Below are positions 25,887-35,524 of a stretch of 64,000 nt of DNA, piece by piece; positions within the stretch are counted from its first letter, which is position 1; each line of letters opens with the position of its first letter. The notes beneath the pieces were generated by a model, which was not told the origin of the DNA, made no database searches, and saw only the letters and a program-made list of their open reading frames with translations. This DNA is from Pseudoxanthomonas indica (GTDB lineage Bacteria; Pseudomonadota; Gammaproteobacteria; Xanthomonadales; Xanthomonadaceae). The stretch covers positions 744,001 to 808,000 of the forward strand of contig NZ_FUZV01000002.1 of the NCBI RefSeq assembly GCF_900167565.1, given 5' to 3'. A program made the translations under genes and the position numbers.

Positions 25887-26984
25887 ATGCGTGTCGCGTC
25901 ACTGTTGTCTTCCCTGAAAGCCCGGTTGGGCTCGCCATCTTCCGCCTGCGGCGCGGTACTGCTGTGCCTGCTGGTGGTGTCCTGCCGCGCGCCCGCGCCT
26001 GCACCGCCGGTGCAGGAAGCGCCCAAGACCGAGACCACGGCCAGCAGCGAAGACAATGGCGCCATCAGTACCGGCCCGGTGAAGCCGGCGCCGCGCAAGC
26101 TGGATCTGGCGACCACGACGCAGTGGCCGGAGATGGCGCTGACACCGGGCGTCACCTGGATCAGCTGCGAACTGGACTACGTGCAACAAGGCGATGGCGA
26201 AAGCCTGGAAGCGCTCGACTTCGCGACACTGGAAGCGCCGGTCAAGGCCTGCCAGGCCGCAGGTGTGATGCGCATCCGCTACACCGGCAAGATCAATGCC
26301 GAGTTCACCGCGCTGATGGAGCGTGCCTCGATCATGGCCAACCGGCTGGGAATCGAAAAGCGCGTGCTCGATATCGATTCCAGCGGTGGCCGGGTCGAGG
26401 ATGGCATCCGCGCCGGCGACATCATCGGTGCTTCGCACTGGACCCTGTGGGTGCGCGATGGCGCCATCTGCCACAGCTCGTGTCTGCTGATCCTCGCCTC
26501 GGGCGACAACCGGATCATTGCCGGCAAGGTGGGCATCCACCGGATGATGCGGATCAACTCCGGCGCCAACTCGCGCGCTGAACTGGCGGAAGAACTGCGC
26601 CAAGTCTATGGGCAGTTGAAGGATTACCTGGAACGCAACGGCGCCGCGGTGACGGTCGCGGACTTGATGATGACCGTGCCCAATCGACGCCTGCGCCTGC
26701 TGACCGCCACCGAGCTGGAAGAGTACGGCCTGCAGGGAGCCAATGCGGCACAGGACGATCTGGATCGCATCCAGCTGACCCGCAAGTGCGGCGAGGAGTT
26801 CGTGCGCCGCAAGGACGATTTCATGATTGCGTTCGATCGTCAGTGCGGCAAGACCGAAACGGCGCTGGACGACATCAATGCCTGTGGCCTGGCCCTGCGC
26901 AAGAGCTTCGGCTTCCCGGATACGACGTGCCCGATGGAAAGTCCGCTGGCCGAGTTCGATCGCGACGCTGCTGGCGCGCTGTAG
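25887..26984 (+). CDS. Lipoprotein with ClpP/crotonase-like (SppA-type) domain
   Basis: A 365-residue lipoprotein (lipobox VVSC near residue 33, then a Pro/Ala/Thr-rich linker) with a ClpP/SppA-like fold (about 120-300). The strand-turn VLDIDSSGGRVEDGIRAG, the serine in ICHSSCLLILASG and the histidine in VGIHRM are arranged as in periplasmic serine peptidases of the COG3904 type. A Cys-containing C-terminal extension follows. Peptidase activity is inferred from the motifs; the target is unknown. Confidence 0.78.
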   Translation: MRVASLLSSLKARLGSPSSACGAVLLCLLVVSCRAPAPAPPVQEAPKTETTASSEDNGAISTGPVKPAPRKLDLATTTQWPEMALTPGVTWISCELDYVQQGDGESLEALDFATLEAPVKACQAAGVMRIRYTGKINAEFTALMERASIMANRLGIEKRVLDIDSSGGRVEDGIRAGDIIGASHWTLWVRDGAICHSSCLLILASGDNRIIAGKVGIHRMMRINSGANSRAELAEELRQVYGQLKDYLERNGAAVTVADLMMTVPNRRLRLLTATELEEYGLQGANAAQDDLDRIQLTRKCGEEFVRRKDDFMIAFDRQCGKTETALDDINACGLALRKSFGFPDTTCPMESPLAEFDRDAAGAL

Positions 26985-27022
26985 TCCTTGCGTCCGGACA
27001 CCGGGTCCGGACATGGCCGCGT

Positions 27023-27241
27023 CTAGCTGACGCGGATTTCCATGCCTTCGATGGTCACCACCTGGCCCGCATGAATCTTGCAGGTCTTGCGTAGTTCGGT
27101 GGCGCCATCGACCTGCACCGAGCCGCTGGCGACGAGGGCCTTGCCCGCGCCGCCGCTGTCCACCAGGCCGACCAGTTTCAGCAGTTGGTTGAGTTCCACG
27201 AACTCGCGGCCGGGGTCGAGCTCGAAAGCGATGATGTCCAT
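27023..27241 (-). CDS. ybcJ: Small S4-domain RNA-binding protein
   Basis: A 72-residue protein that is a single S4 domain: EFVELNQLLKLVGLVDSGGAGKALV then GSVQVDGATELRKTCKIHAGQVV. It matches the YbcJ family of stand-alone S4 proteins thought to bind structured RNA. It is the last of three genes in an operon with a sigma factor and a membrane protein, four bases after its neighbour. The start MDIIAFEL is chosen; a longer frame overlaps the upstream gene. Confidence 0.85.
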   Translation of the reverse strand: MDIIAFELDPGREFVELNQLLKLVGLVDSGGAGKALVASGSVQVDGATELRKTCKIHAGQVVTIEGMEIRVS

Positions 27242-27245
27242 GCGC

Positions 27246-27905
27246 TCATTCTTGCTCGAATGCGGCAATCTCGTCGAGGACGCGCTGGCTGCGGCGGATG
27301 CTGTCGCCGCCATCACCGACGCAGGGCGCGCCGTCGGCGTTGACCTGGGTTGGCTTGTTCCGCCGAAGCCACAGCCAGGCCCAGGTGCCCAGCCAGCCGA
27401 CCGTACCGAGCGCCAGACTGATCCAGATCCACGGTGGCGTCTGTGTCTGCGCGGTGGCGGGATTCAAGCCGGCGACCGCGATGACCACCAGCACCCACAG
27501 GATCCACCACGGCGCGCCGCACAGGTTGGCGTTGAGTACGTAGACCTTGAGCAGGCGCGCCAGTTGTTTCTGGATGCGCAGCACCGGCGCGGCGTAGTCG
27601 ATGGTGCCGGCCAGGCCCAGGGTGATGCCGGCCATCACCACATGCAGCAGGCCGAACGCGTGCACCAGCACGCCGCTGATCAACAGGCCAACGCTGTGCA
27701 GGTTGTTCGTCCAGCAACTCACGCCCAGCACGATCAAACCGACGCCCAGCAGCATCTGCAGCAGTTGGCCCCAGATCAGCGGACGCAGTCCACCGCGGGC
27801 GCGTTCGAGTTTGCGTTCACGCAGCAGCGCCAGCTGGATGTCGTTCTGCTGGCTCAGGCGCCGATCCAGGCTATGCCAGGCGGATTTGAGTTCATCGAGT
27901 TCCAT
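27246..27905 (-). CDS. Membrane protein encoded with an ECF sigma factor (possible anti-sigma factor)
   Basis: A 219-residue protein: a charged cytoplasmic N-terminus (about 1-40, MELDELKSAWHSLDRRL), four hydrophobic helices (about 43-65, 70-95, 130-150 and 160-180) and a charged C-terminus. It starts 17 bases after the sigma-factor gene and is probably co-transcribed and coupled. Membrane proteins in this position often hold the sigma factor inactive, but no zinc-type anti-sigma motif is present. Function is inferred from context only. Confidence 0.75.
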   Translation of the reverse strand: MELDELKSAWHSLDRRLSQQNDIQLALLRERKLERARGGLRPLIWGQLLQMLLGVGLIVLGVSCWTNNLHSVGLLISGVLVHAFGLLHVVMAGITLGLAGTIDYAAPVLRIQKQLARLLKVYVLNANLCGAPWWILWVLVVIAVAGLNPATAQTQTPPWIWISLALGTVGWLGTWAWLWLRRNKPTQVNADGAPCVGDGGDSIRRSQRVLDEIAAFEQE

Positions 27906-27922
27906 GGGGTGATCCTCGCGGG

Positions 27923-28429
27923 TCAGAGTTCGTTGCGGATGCGTTGCTTGAGGCGGCTGATCTTGGTCGCCACGTTGGTCTCGCTGATGCCCAGGATTTC
28001 GCTGATCTCGCGATAGCCGCGGTCTTCCAGGTACAGCAGCAACAAGGCGCGATCGAGTGCGGGTTGTGCGTGGATGAAGCGGTGCAGGGCGTGTACCTGT
28101 TGTTCGGCCAGCGGGTCGCGCGCCTGCGGATCGGCGACTTCGACGGCGCTGTCATCCAGCGGCACGGTGGCCGGCGTGCGCTGGCTGCGCAGATGCGAGA
28201 TCGCCACGTTCAATGCGATCCGGTACATCCAGGTGGAGAACGGGCGGCTGGCGTCGTAGCGCGGATAGGCCTGCCATAGGTGGGCGGCGATTTCCTGCGC
28301 CAGATCGGCGCGATCCTCGGGCAGGCGGCAGTAACTGCCGGCCACCTTGAAGACGATGCCGCGATGGAGCTGCAGGAGTTCCGCGAATACTGCCCGTTGT
28401 TCGCCTGCCATGGTTGTACTCAGGTCCAT
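27923..28429 (-). CDS. ECF-type RNA polymerase sigma factor
   Basis: A 168-residue sigma factor with region 2 (about 20-90; ADLAQEIAAHLWQAYPRYD and TWMYRIALNVAISHLR) and region 4 (about 110-165; YREISEILGISETNVATKISRLK). There is no long C-terminal extension. It heads an operon with a membrane protein and an S4 protein, which points to a signal-linked regulon. The ATG at 28429 is preferred; one at 28450 (MRATESAMDL) is in frame. Confidence 0.92.
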   Translation of the reverse strand: MDLSTTMAGEQRAVFAELLQLHRGIVFKVAGSYCRLPEDRADLAQEIAAHLWQAYPRYDASRPFSTWMYRIALNVAISHLRSQRTPATVPLDDSAVEVADPQARDPLAEQQVHALHRFIHAQPALDRALLLLYLEDRGYREISEILGISETNVATKISRLKQRIRNEL

Positions 28430-28654
28430 TGCCGATTCCGTCGCCCGCATTGTGCGTGTTGGGAGTTCGGGGAGTGATTCGCGCAGGGTGGCCGGATAAT
28501 CACAGCCGGGGCAAAAAAAGTTGCCATGGGCGGTCCAGATCGAACGTCTGGACGGGTCCGCCGGGCCCCTGTTCAGCTTTTTCGGGACAGGAGGGGGGCC
28601 GGAAGCGCACAATATGCCGCTTGCGTGCGCACTCCGCGACGCCCGGAGTCCTCC

Positions 28655-30745
<2,091 letters not shown>

Positions 30746-30770
30746 GCGGCGCTGACCCGCCATTGCATTC

Positions 30771-31157
30771 CTAGGCGGCGGGGCGTCCCGCCATCCATCC
30801 GGCCTGCATCTCATGCGTGCGGGCCGTATGCGTGGGCGCGCCCATGCGCAGCCACACCTGTTCCAGCAGACCTTCCATGCGATGCCAGTTGAGACGGGCA
30901 AAGCGATCGAAGCGCTCGTCGTACTTGCGCTCCAGGGTCTGCTTCAGTTCGTCCAGCGGCACCTGGTGGTACTGCAGGTAGCTGTCGTAGGCGAACACCA
31001 GGCTGGGTTCGTACTGGCTGAAGTCGGTGCCTGGCTCGTAGAAGTCGTGGCCGGACAGCGTTTCGCGCCAGTCTTCGAGTTCGGCCGAGAGATCGACCAC
31101 TTCGCATTTGGCCGACTCCACCTGGCGCACGGGGTACCGATGGATACTTCCCATCAT
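30771..31157 (-). CDS. Hypothetical protein, lineage-restricted
   Basis: A 128-residue acidic/aromatic cytosolic protein with no recognised domain. Features: MMGSIHRYPVRQ start, a SAELEDWRETLSGHDFYEPG segment, a tyrosine-rich YDSYLQYHQVP turn, a helix-rich middle and an Ala-rich end. A good AGGAGC ribosome site precedes the ATG at 31157. It is divergent from Ku (190 bp between starts) and convergent with the helicase. Coding quality is good; no function can be given. Confidence 0.7.
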   Translation of the reverse strand: MMGSIHRYPVRQVESAKCEVVDLSAELEDWRETLSGHDFYEPGTDFSQYEPSLVFAYDSYLQYHQVPLDELKQTLERKYDERFDRFARLNWHRMEGLLEQVWLRMGAPTHTARTHEMQAGWMAGRPAA

Positions 31158-31347
31158 GTCTTTGCTCCTGCTCTGACGAAGCCCCATCTTCGCCGTCGTC
31201 GCCGTCGCGAATGTAAACATCACATCGAGAAAGCATTAAGACGTGAACCAGTTCGCGGCTTTGAGCACCTCCTCGGCCAGCCAGCGTTCACTTCGCCATC
31301 ATCGCCTTCGTCATCCACTGCACGTGGCACTCGCGCAAGGAGACACC

Positions 31348-32283
31348 ATGGCACGCCCGATCTGGACCGGCACGTTGTCGTTTGGATTGTTGAACGTCCC
31401 GGTCTCGCTGATGTCCGGCGAACGCAAGGTCGATCTGCATTTCCGCATGCTCGACTCGCGGGATCGCAAGCCGATCCGTTTCGAACGGGTCAACGCCGAC
31501 ACCGGCGAGGAAGTGCCGTGGAAGGACATCATCAAGGCCTACGAGTACGACAAGGGCAACTACGTGGTGGTGGAGCAGGAAGACATCCGCGCCGCCGCAC
31601 CGGAGAGCCACGAGACGGTGGAGGTGGAGACTTTTGTCGATCGCGAGAGCATCGATGTGCGCTTCTTCGAGAAACCCTACGTGCTGGTGCCCGGCAAGAA
31701 GGCCGAAAAAGGCTACGTGCTGCTGCGCCGCACCCTGGAGAACACCGGCAAGGTCGGCATTGCGCGGGTGGTCATCCGCACCCGTGAGTACCTGTCCGCG
31801 GTGATCCCCAACGGCGACGCGCTGTTGTTGATCCTGCTGCGCTATCCGCAGGAACTGGTGGACCCGGAAGACTACAAGCTGCCCAGCGGCTCGGCATCGA
31901 CCTACCGGATAACCAGCAAGGAAGAGCAGATGGCGGCGCAGCTGGTGGAGTCGATGGCCGGCGAGTGGAAGCCTGACGATTACCACGACGAATTCCGCGC
32001 CCGCCTGCAGGCGATCATCCGCAAGCGCATCAAATCCAAGGGCGCCACCGCCAAGGTCGAGGACACCGAACGCGAGGAAGAAGAGACCACCACCAACGTG
32101 GTCGACTTCATGGCGCTGCTGCAGAAGAGCCTGGCGGACAAGAAGCGCACGCCGGCGGCGAAGAAGGCCGCGAAGAAGACCAGCAAGAAGGCGGCAAAAA
32201 AGTCAGCGACCAAAGCCACCAAGAAGGCGACGCCACGCAAGGCAGCCGCCAAGAAAGCCGCTCCCCGCCGCCGCAGTGCATAG
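31348..32283 (+). CDS. ku: Non-homologous end joining protein Ku
   Basis: A 311-residue bacterial Ku that forms a homodimeric ring on DNA ends and recruits LigD. The usual start MARPIWTGTLSFGLLNVPV, the RIRFERVN-like strand (KPIRFERVNADTGEEV) and the YVLLRRTLENTGKVGIARVV region define the core (about 1-255). The C-terminus is a ~45-residue Lys/Ala-rich tail (KKAAKKTSKKAAKK...), as in other proteobacterial Ku proteins, where it binds DNA and helps threading. A GGAGACACC ribosome site precedes the ATG. Confidence 0.96.
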   Translation: MARPIWTGTLSFGLLNVPVSLMSGERKVDLHFRMLDSRDRKPIRFERVNADTGEEVPWKDIIKAYEYDKGNYVVVEQEDIRAAAPESHETVEVETFVDRESIDVRFFEKPYVLVPGKKAEKGYVLLRRTLENTGKVGIARVVIRTREYLSAVIPNGDALLLILLRYPQELVDPEDYKLPSGSASTYRITSKEEQMAAQLVESMAGEWKPDDYHDEFRARLQAIIRKRIKSKGATAKVEDTEREEEETTTNVVDFMALLQKSLADKKRTPAAKKAAKKTSKKAAKKSATKATKKATPRKAAAKKAAPRRRSA

Positions 32284-32294
32284 CCCGCCACGCA

Positions 32295-32320
32295 GTTCGG
32301 CCCTGGAGTCAGGGCCGAAC
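32295..32320. terminator. Hairpin downstream of ku
   Basis: A perfect 11-bp stem GTTCGGCCCTG/CAGGGCCGAAC with a GAGT loop starts 12 bases after the ku stop, between ku and a convergent small gene. There is no T-run on either side, so it may protect mRNA ends rather than terminate alone. Confidence 0.65.
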
Positions 32321-32337
32321 CGCGCGGCAGTTGACGA

Positions 32338-32532
32338 TCATTCCTTGTCGGTAGACGCCTGCAACGCCGCTGCCAATCCGGCATCGCCATTGACCAGTTC
32401 CACCCACCGCAGCTCGACGCCGCGGCGGCGTCCCTTCTCGGTGAGCTTCAAGCCAGTGGGGTCGATCACCAAGGTATAGGTGGTGTCATTGACCGACAGT
32501 TCGCGGCGCAAGGGTTTGTCCAGTGGGGTCAT
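32338..32532 (-). CDS. Small hypothetical protein between ku and ligD
   Basis: A 64-residue protein (MTPLDKPLRRELSVNDTTYT...) with alternating charged and beta-type stretches and no known domain. It lies on the opposite strand between ku and ligD; its start is 64 bases from that of ligD, so the two promoters face away from each other. Frame and codon use look real. A role in end joining is speculative. Confidence 0.65.
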   Translation of the reverse strand: MTPLDKPLRRELSVNDTTYTLVIDPTGLKLTEKGRRRGVELRWVELVNGDAGLAAALQASTDKE

Positions 32533-32596
32533 ATCGCTACATCCCGTTGACGGAGACCCGACCATAGTGGAACCGGCGTGATGACCCGGTTGACTG

Positions 32597-35287
32597 ATGA
32601 GCCTGACGGAGTACGAACGAAAACGTCACTTCCAGCGAACGCGCGAGCCGGCGCCGGGCAAGCCGCGGGGGCGCGCTGCGCGGCCGATCTTCGTCGTTCA
32701 GCTGCATCACGCCAGTCATCGCCATTATGACTTCCGCCTTCAGGTAGGCGACGCGCTGAAAAGCTGGGCCGTGCCCAAAGGGCCAAGCTTTGATCCGTCG
32801 GTCAAGCGCTTGGCGGCCGAGGTGGAGGATCATCCGCTGGACTACGCCGGCTTCGAGGGAGAGATTCCCGAAGGCGAATACGGCGGCGGCCACGTCGCGC
32901 TGTTTGATCGCGGGCTGTGGTCCACCCGTGATGATCCGGTGGCGCAGTTGGCCAAGGGGCATCTGCGCTTCGAACTGTTCGGCGACAAGCTCAAGGGCGG
33001 CTGGCACCTGGTCCGCACCCAGCGCGGCGGGCGCAAGCCGCAGTGGCTGTTGTTCAAGGAAGAAGATGCCTACGCGGACAACAAGGAGGCCGACGACATG
33101 ATCGACGATCTTCCCGCGCCGACCTCCGGCGCCAGTGCGCGGCGAGCCACGAAAGCCGCAAGCAAGTCGGTGAGCAAGACAGCGAGCAAGACAGCGAGCA
33201 AGACAGCGAGCAAGACCTCGGCCCGGAAGTCGCCAGGCAAGACCTCAGCCAGCAAGACCACGCGTGCGCGCAGGCGCGACTGGAGCGCCATCGCCGGTCG
33301 GGTGCAAGGGGCCAAGCGGGCCACGTTGTCCGACGCGGCCTTCGCACCACAACTGGCGACGTTGGGACAGACACCTCCCACAGGCGAAGACTGGCTGCAC
33401 GAAGCCAAGTGGGACGGCTACCGCTTGCTCACGGTGCTGCGCAACGGGCGCGCCCGCATCTGGTCGCGCAATGCGCTGGAGTGGACCGCCAAGGTGCCGG
33501 AGATCGCGGGCGCGCTGGAAGCGATGGCCGCGGCACGTGGCATCGACCACGCGGCACTGGATGGCGAGCTGATTGCCGGAGGCGGCACCCAGGCGGACTT
33601 CGGCGTGTTGCAGGCCACGCTTTCCGGCGAGAAGAACGCGCCGCTGTCCTACATGCTGTTCGATCTGGTACACCTGCAGGATCACGAACTGCGCAAGGTG
33701 GCGCAACGGGATCGCAAGCAGTTGCTGGAACAGGTGCTGGCTGGCGTCGCACCACCGCTGGGTTACAGTTCGCACGTGCAGGGCCATGGCGAGGAAGCCT
33801 TTGCCGCCGCCGGCAAGCGCGAACTGGAAGGCATCATTTCCAAGCGCGCCGATGCCCCGTATCGCGCCGGCCGCAGTGATGACTGGCGCAAGACCAAGCG
33901 CCTGGAAAGCGACGAGTTCGCGGTGGTCGGCATGACCGCGCCGCGCGGCAGCCGCAGCGGGTTTGGTTCCCTGCTGCTGGCGCGTCCGGATGGCCAGGGT
34001 GGGTGGAACTACGCCGGCCGGGTCGGCACCGGCTTCAGCCAGAAATTGATCGAAGAACTGAGCCAGTCGCTCGGCAGGAAGCGTGGCGCTACGCCCACCG
34101 CGCATCTGCCGGACGAACTTGACGTGGATTTGAGAACCGCACAATGGTTTGCACCGCAGGCGGTGGTGGAAGTCTTCTATCGCGGCATCGGCAACCAGGG
34201 CCTGCTGCGTCAGCCTTCGCTGAAAGGCGTGCGGCCGGACAAGCGCGCCAAGGATCTGCTGTCGTCGGATCGCGATCCACCCACACGGGGAAAGAACATG
34301 GCCAGTCGCAAGGCATCGAAGTCGCCGGCCGCTGACAAGAAGTCGACCAAAGTGGCCAGCAAGACAACCGGCAATGGCGCATCCGCAACCAAATCATCGT
34401 CCAGGACCAAAACGCGCGCCGACGCCACCATCGAAATCAGCAACCCCGGCCGCGTGGTCTATCCCGACATCGGCAAGACCAAGCAGGACGTGGCGAACTA
34501 CTACGATCAGGTGATGGACTGGCTGCTGCCGGAAATCATCGGCCGGCCGCTGTCGATCATCCGTTGCCCGCAGGGCAGCACGCGGCCCTGCTTTTTCCAG
34601 AAGCATCTGGTGGCCGGCATGAAGCACGTGGACAGCGTGCCGCTGAAAGAAGAGAGCGGCCAGGTGGAGGACTATCTGGTCGTACGCGATGCGCTGGCGG
34701 TGCGCGAACTGGTGCAGTTCAACGTGCTGGAATTCCATCCCTGGGGTGCACAGGCGCGCAAGCCCGACAGCGCCGATCGCGTGGTGTTCGATCTGGACCC
34801 CGCGCCGGACGTGCCGTGGAGCGATGTGGTCGCCGCGGCCCGGCAGATGCGCGGACTGCTGGAGCAGGCGGGATTCGTCTCGTATGTGCGCACCACCGGC
34901 GGCAAGGGCCTGCACGTGGTGATGCCGTTGAAGCCGGCCTGTGACTGGGACCTGGTGAAACCCTTTGCCCATGCCTTCGCCGAATCAATGGCGCAGATGG
35001 AACCGTTGAAGTACCTGGCCACCGCGAGCAAGAAACTGCGCAAGGGGCGCATCTTCATCGACTACCTGCGCAATGGACGCGGGGCGACCAGCGTGGCGTC
35101 CTTCTCGTTGCGCGCACGACCGGGAGCGCCGGTGGCAATGCCCTTGAAGTGGGAGGAGTTGTGGCGGGTCAAGCGCGGTGATGCCTTCACGATCGAATCG
35201 GCGGTGGCGCGGATCCGCAAGTGGAAGGCGCATCCATGGGACGGCATCGACGCGGTTCGCCAGAACCTCAAGAAGCTTCGCCGATGA
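32597..35287 (+). CDS. ligD: DNA ligase D (phosphoesterase-ligase-polymerase)
   Basis: An 896-residue three-domain end-joining enzyme in the Pseudomonas order. The 3'-phosphoesterase (about 1-165) carries FVVQLHHASHRHYDFRL; the ATP-dependent ligase (about 250-560) carries the adenylated lysine in AKWDGYRL and ELEGIISKR; the primase-polymerase (about 610-890) carries VVFDLDPAPDVPW and TTGGKGLHVV. The first linker (about 180-225) is a Lys/Ser/Thr tract built from tandem 12-base repeats, and a second Lys-rich linker precedes the polymerase. It acts with Ku encoded 300 bp upstream. Confidence 0.96.
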   Translation: MSLTEYERKRHFQRTREPAPGKPRGRAARPIFVVQLHHASHRHYDFRLQVGDALKSWAVPKGPSFDPSVKRLAAEVEDHPLDYAGFEGEIPEGEYGGGHVALFDRGLWSTRDDPVAQLAKGHLRFELFGDKLKGGWHLVRTQRGGRKPQWLLFKEEDAYADNKEADDMIDDLPAPTSGASARRATKAASKSVSKTASKTASKTASKTSARKSPGKTSASKTTRARRRDWSAIAGRVQGAKRATLSDAAFAPQLATLGQTPPTGEDWLHEAKWDGYRLLTVLRNGRARIWSRNALEWTAKVPEIAGALEAMAAARGIDHAALDGELIAGGGTQADFGVLQATLSGEKNAPLSYMLFDLVHLQDHELRKVAQRDRKQLLEQVLAGVAPPLGYSSHVQGHGEEAFAAAGKRELEGIISKRADAPYRAGRSDDWRKTKRLESDEFAVVGMTAPRGSRSGFGSLLLARPDGQGGWNYAGRVGTGFSQKLIEELSQSLGRKRGATPTAHLPDELDVDLRTAQWFAPQAVVEVFYRGIGNQGLLRQPSLKGVRPDKRAKDLLSSDRDPPTRGKNMASRKASKSPAADKKSTKVASKTTGNGASATKSSSRTKTRADATIEISNPGRVVYPDIGKTKQDVANYYDQVMDWLLPEIIGRPLSIIRCPQGSTRPCFFQKHLVAGMKHVDSVPLKEESGQVEDYLVVRDALAVRELVQFNVLEFHPWGAQARKPDSADRVVFDLDPAPDVPWSDVVAAARQMRGLLEQAGFVSYVRTTGGKGLHVVMPLKPACDWDLVKPFAHAFAESMAQMEPLKYLATASKKLRKGRIFIDYLRNGRGATSVASFSLRARPGAPVAMPLKWEELWRVKRGDAFTIESAVARIRKWKAHPWDGIDAVRQNLKKLRR
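33172..33216 (+). repeat. Tandem 12-bp repeats in the ligD linker
   Basis: The unit GAGCAAGACAGC is repeated in frame over about 45 bases and encodes SKTA units in the flexible linker between the phosphoesterase and ligase domains. Copy number may vary between strains by slippage without shifting the frame. Confidence 0.85.
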
Positions 35288-35524
35288 GGACTCACCGCGC
35301 CCTGACATTCGTGCTAGCGCTAACTCTCAAGCATTCACGTTTTCCTCGCATTGCCGAGTCCGCTGGCGGGCTTCCCCAACTACGCCACCAGGAGTAATAA
35401 GAGCGCATTCACGGGCGTTGCATGGCCCGCGCGTTTTCCAGTTTGCATTCGTCTTGGTTCGAAGCATCGCAACCCGATGCGTTAGGCCTGTTCCCCGCAG
35501 TCCCTGTCGATCCCCGGAGGCGTC
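35288..35524. other. Intergenic region before the trimeric adhesin
   Basis: A 237-bp gap without a gene. It is less GC-rich than its surroundings and contains the inverted repeat GCTAGCGCTAAC (near 35313-35324, with TAGCGCTA perfect). The CCGGAGG ribosome site of the adhesin is at its end. The inverted repeat could be an operator, but no regulator can be named. Confidence 0.4.
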
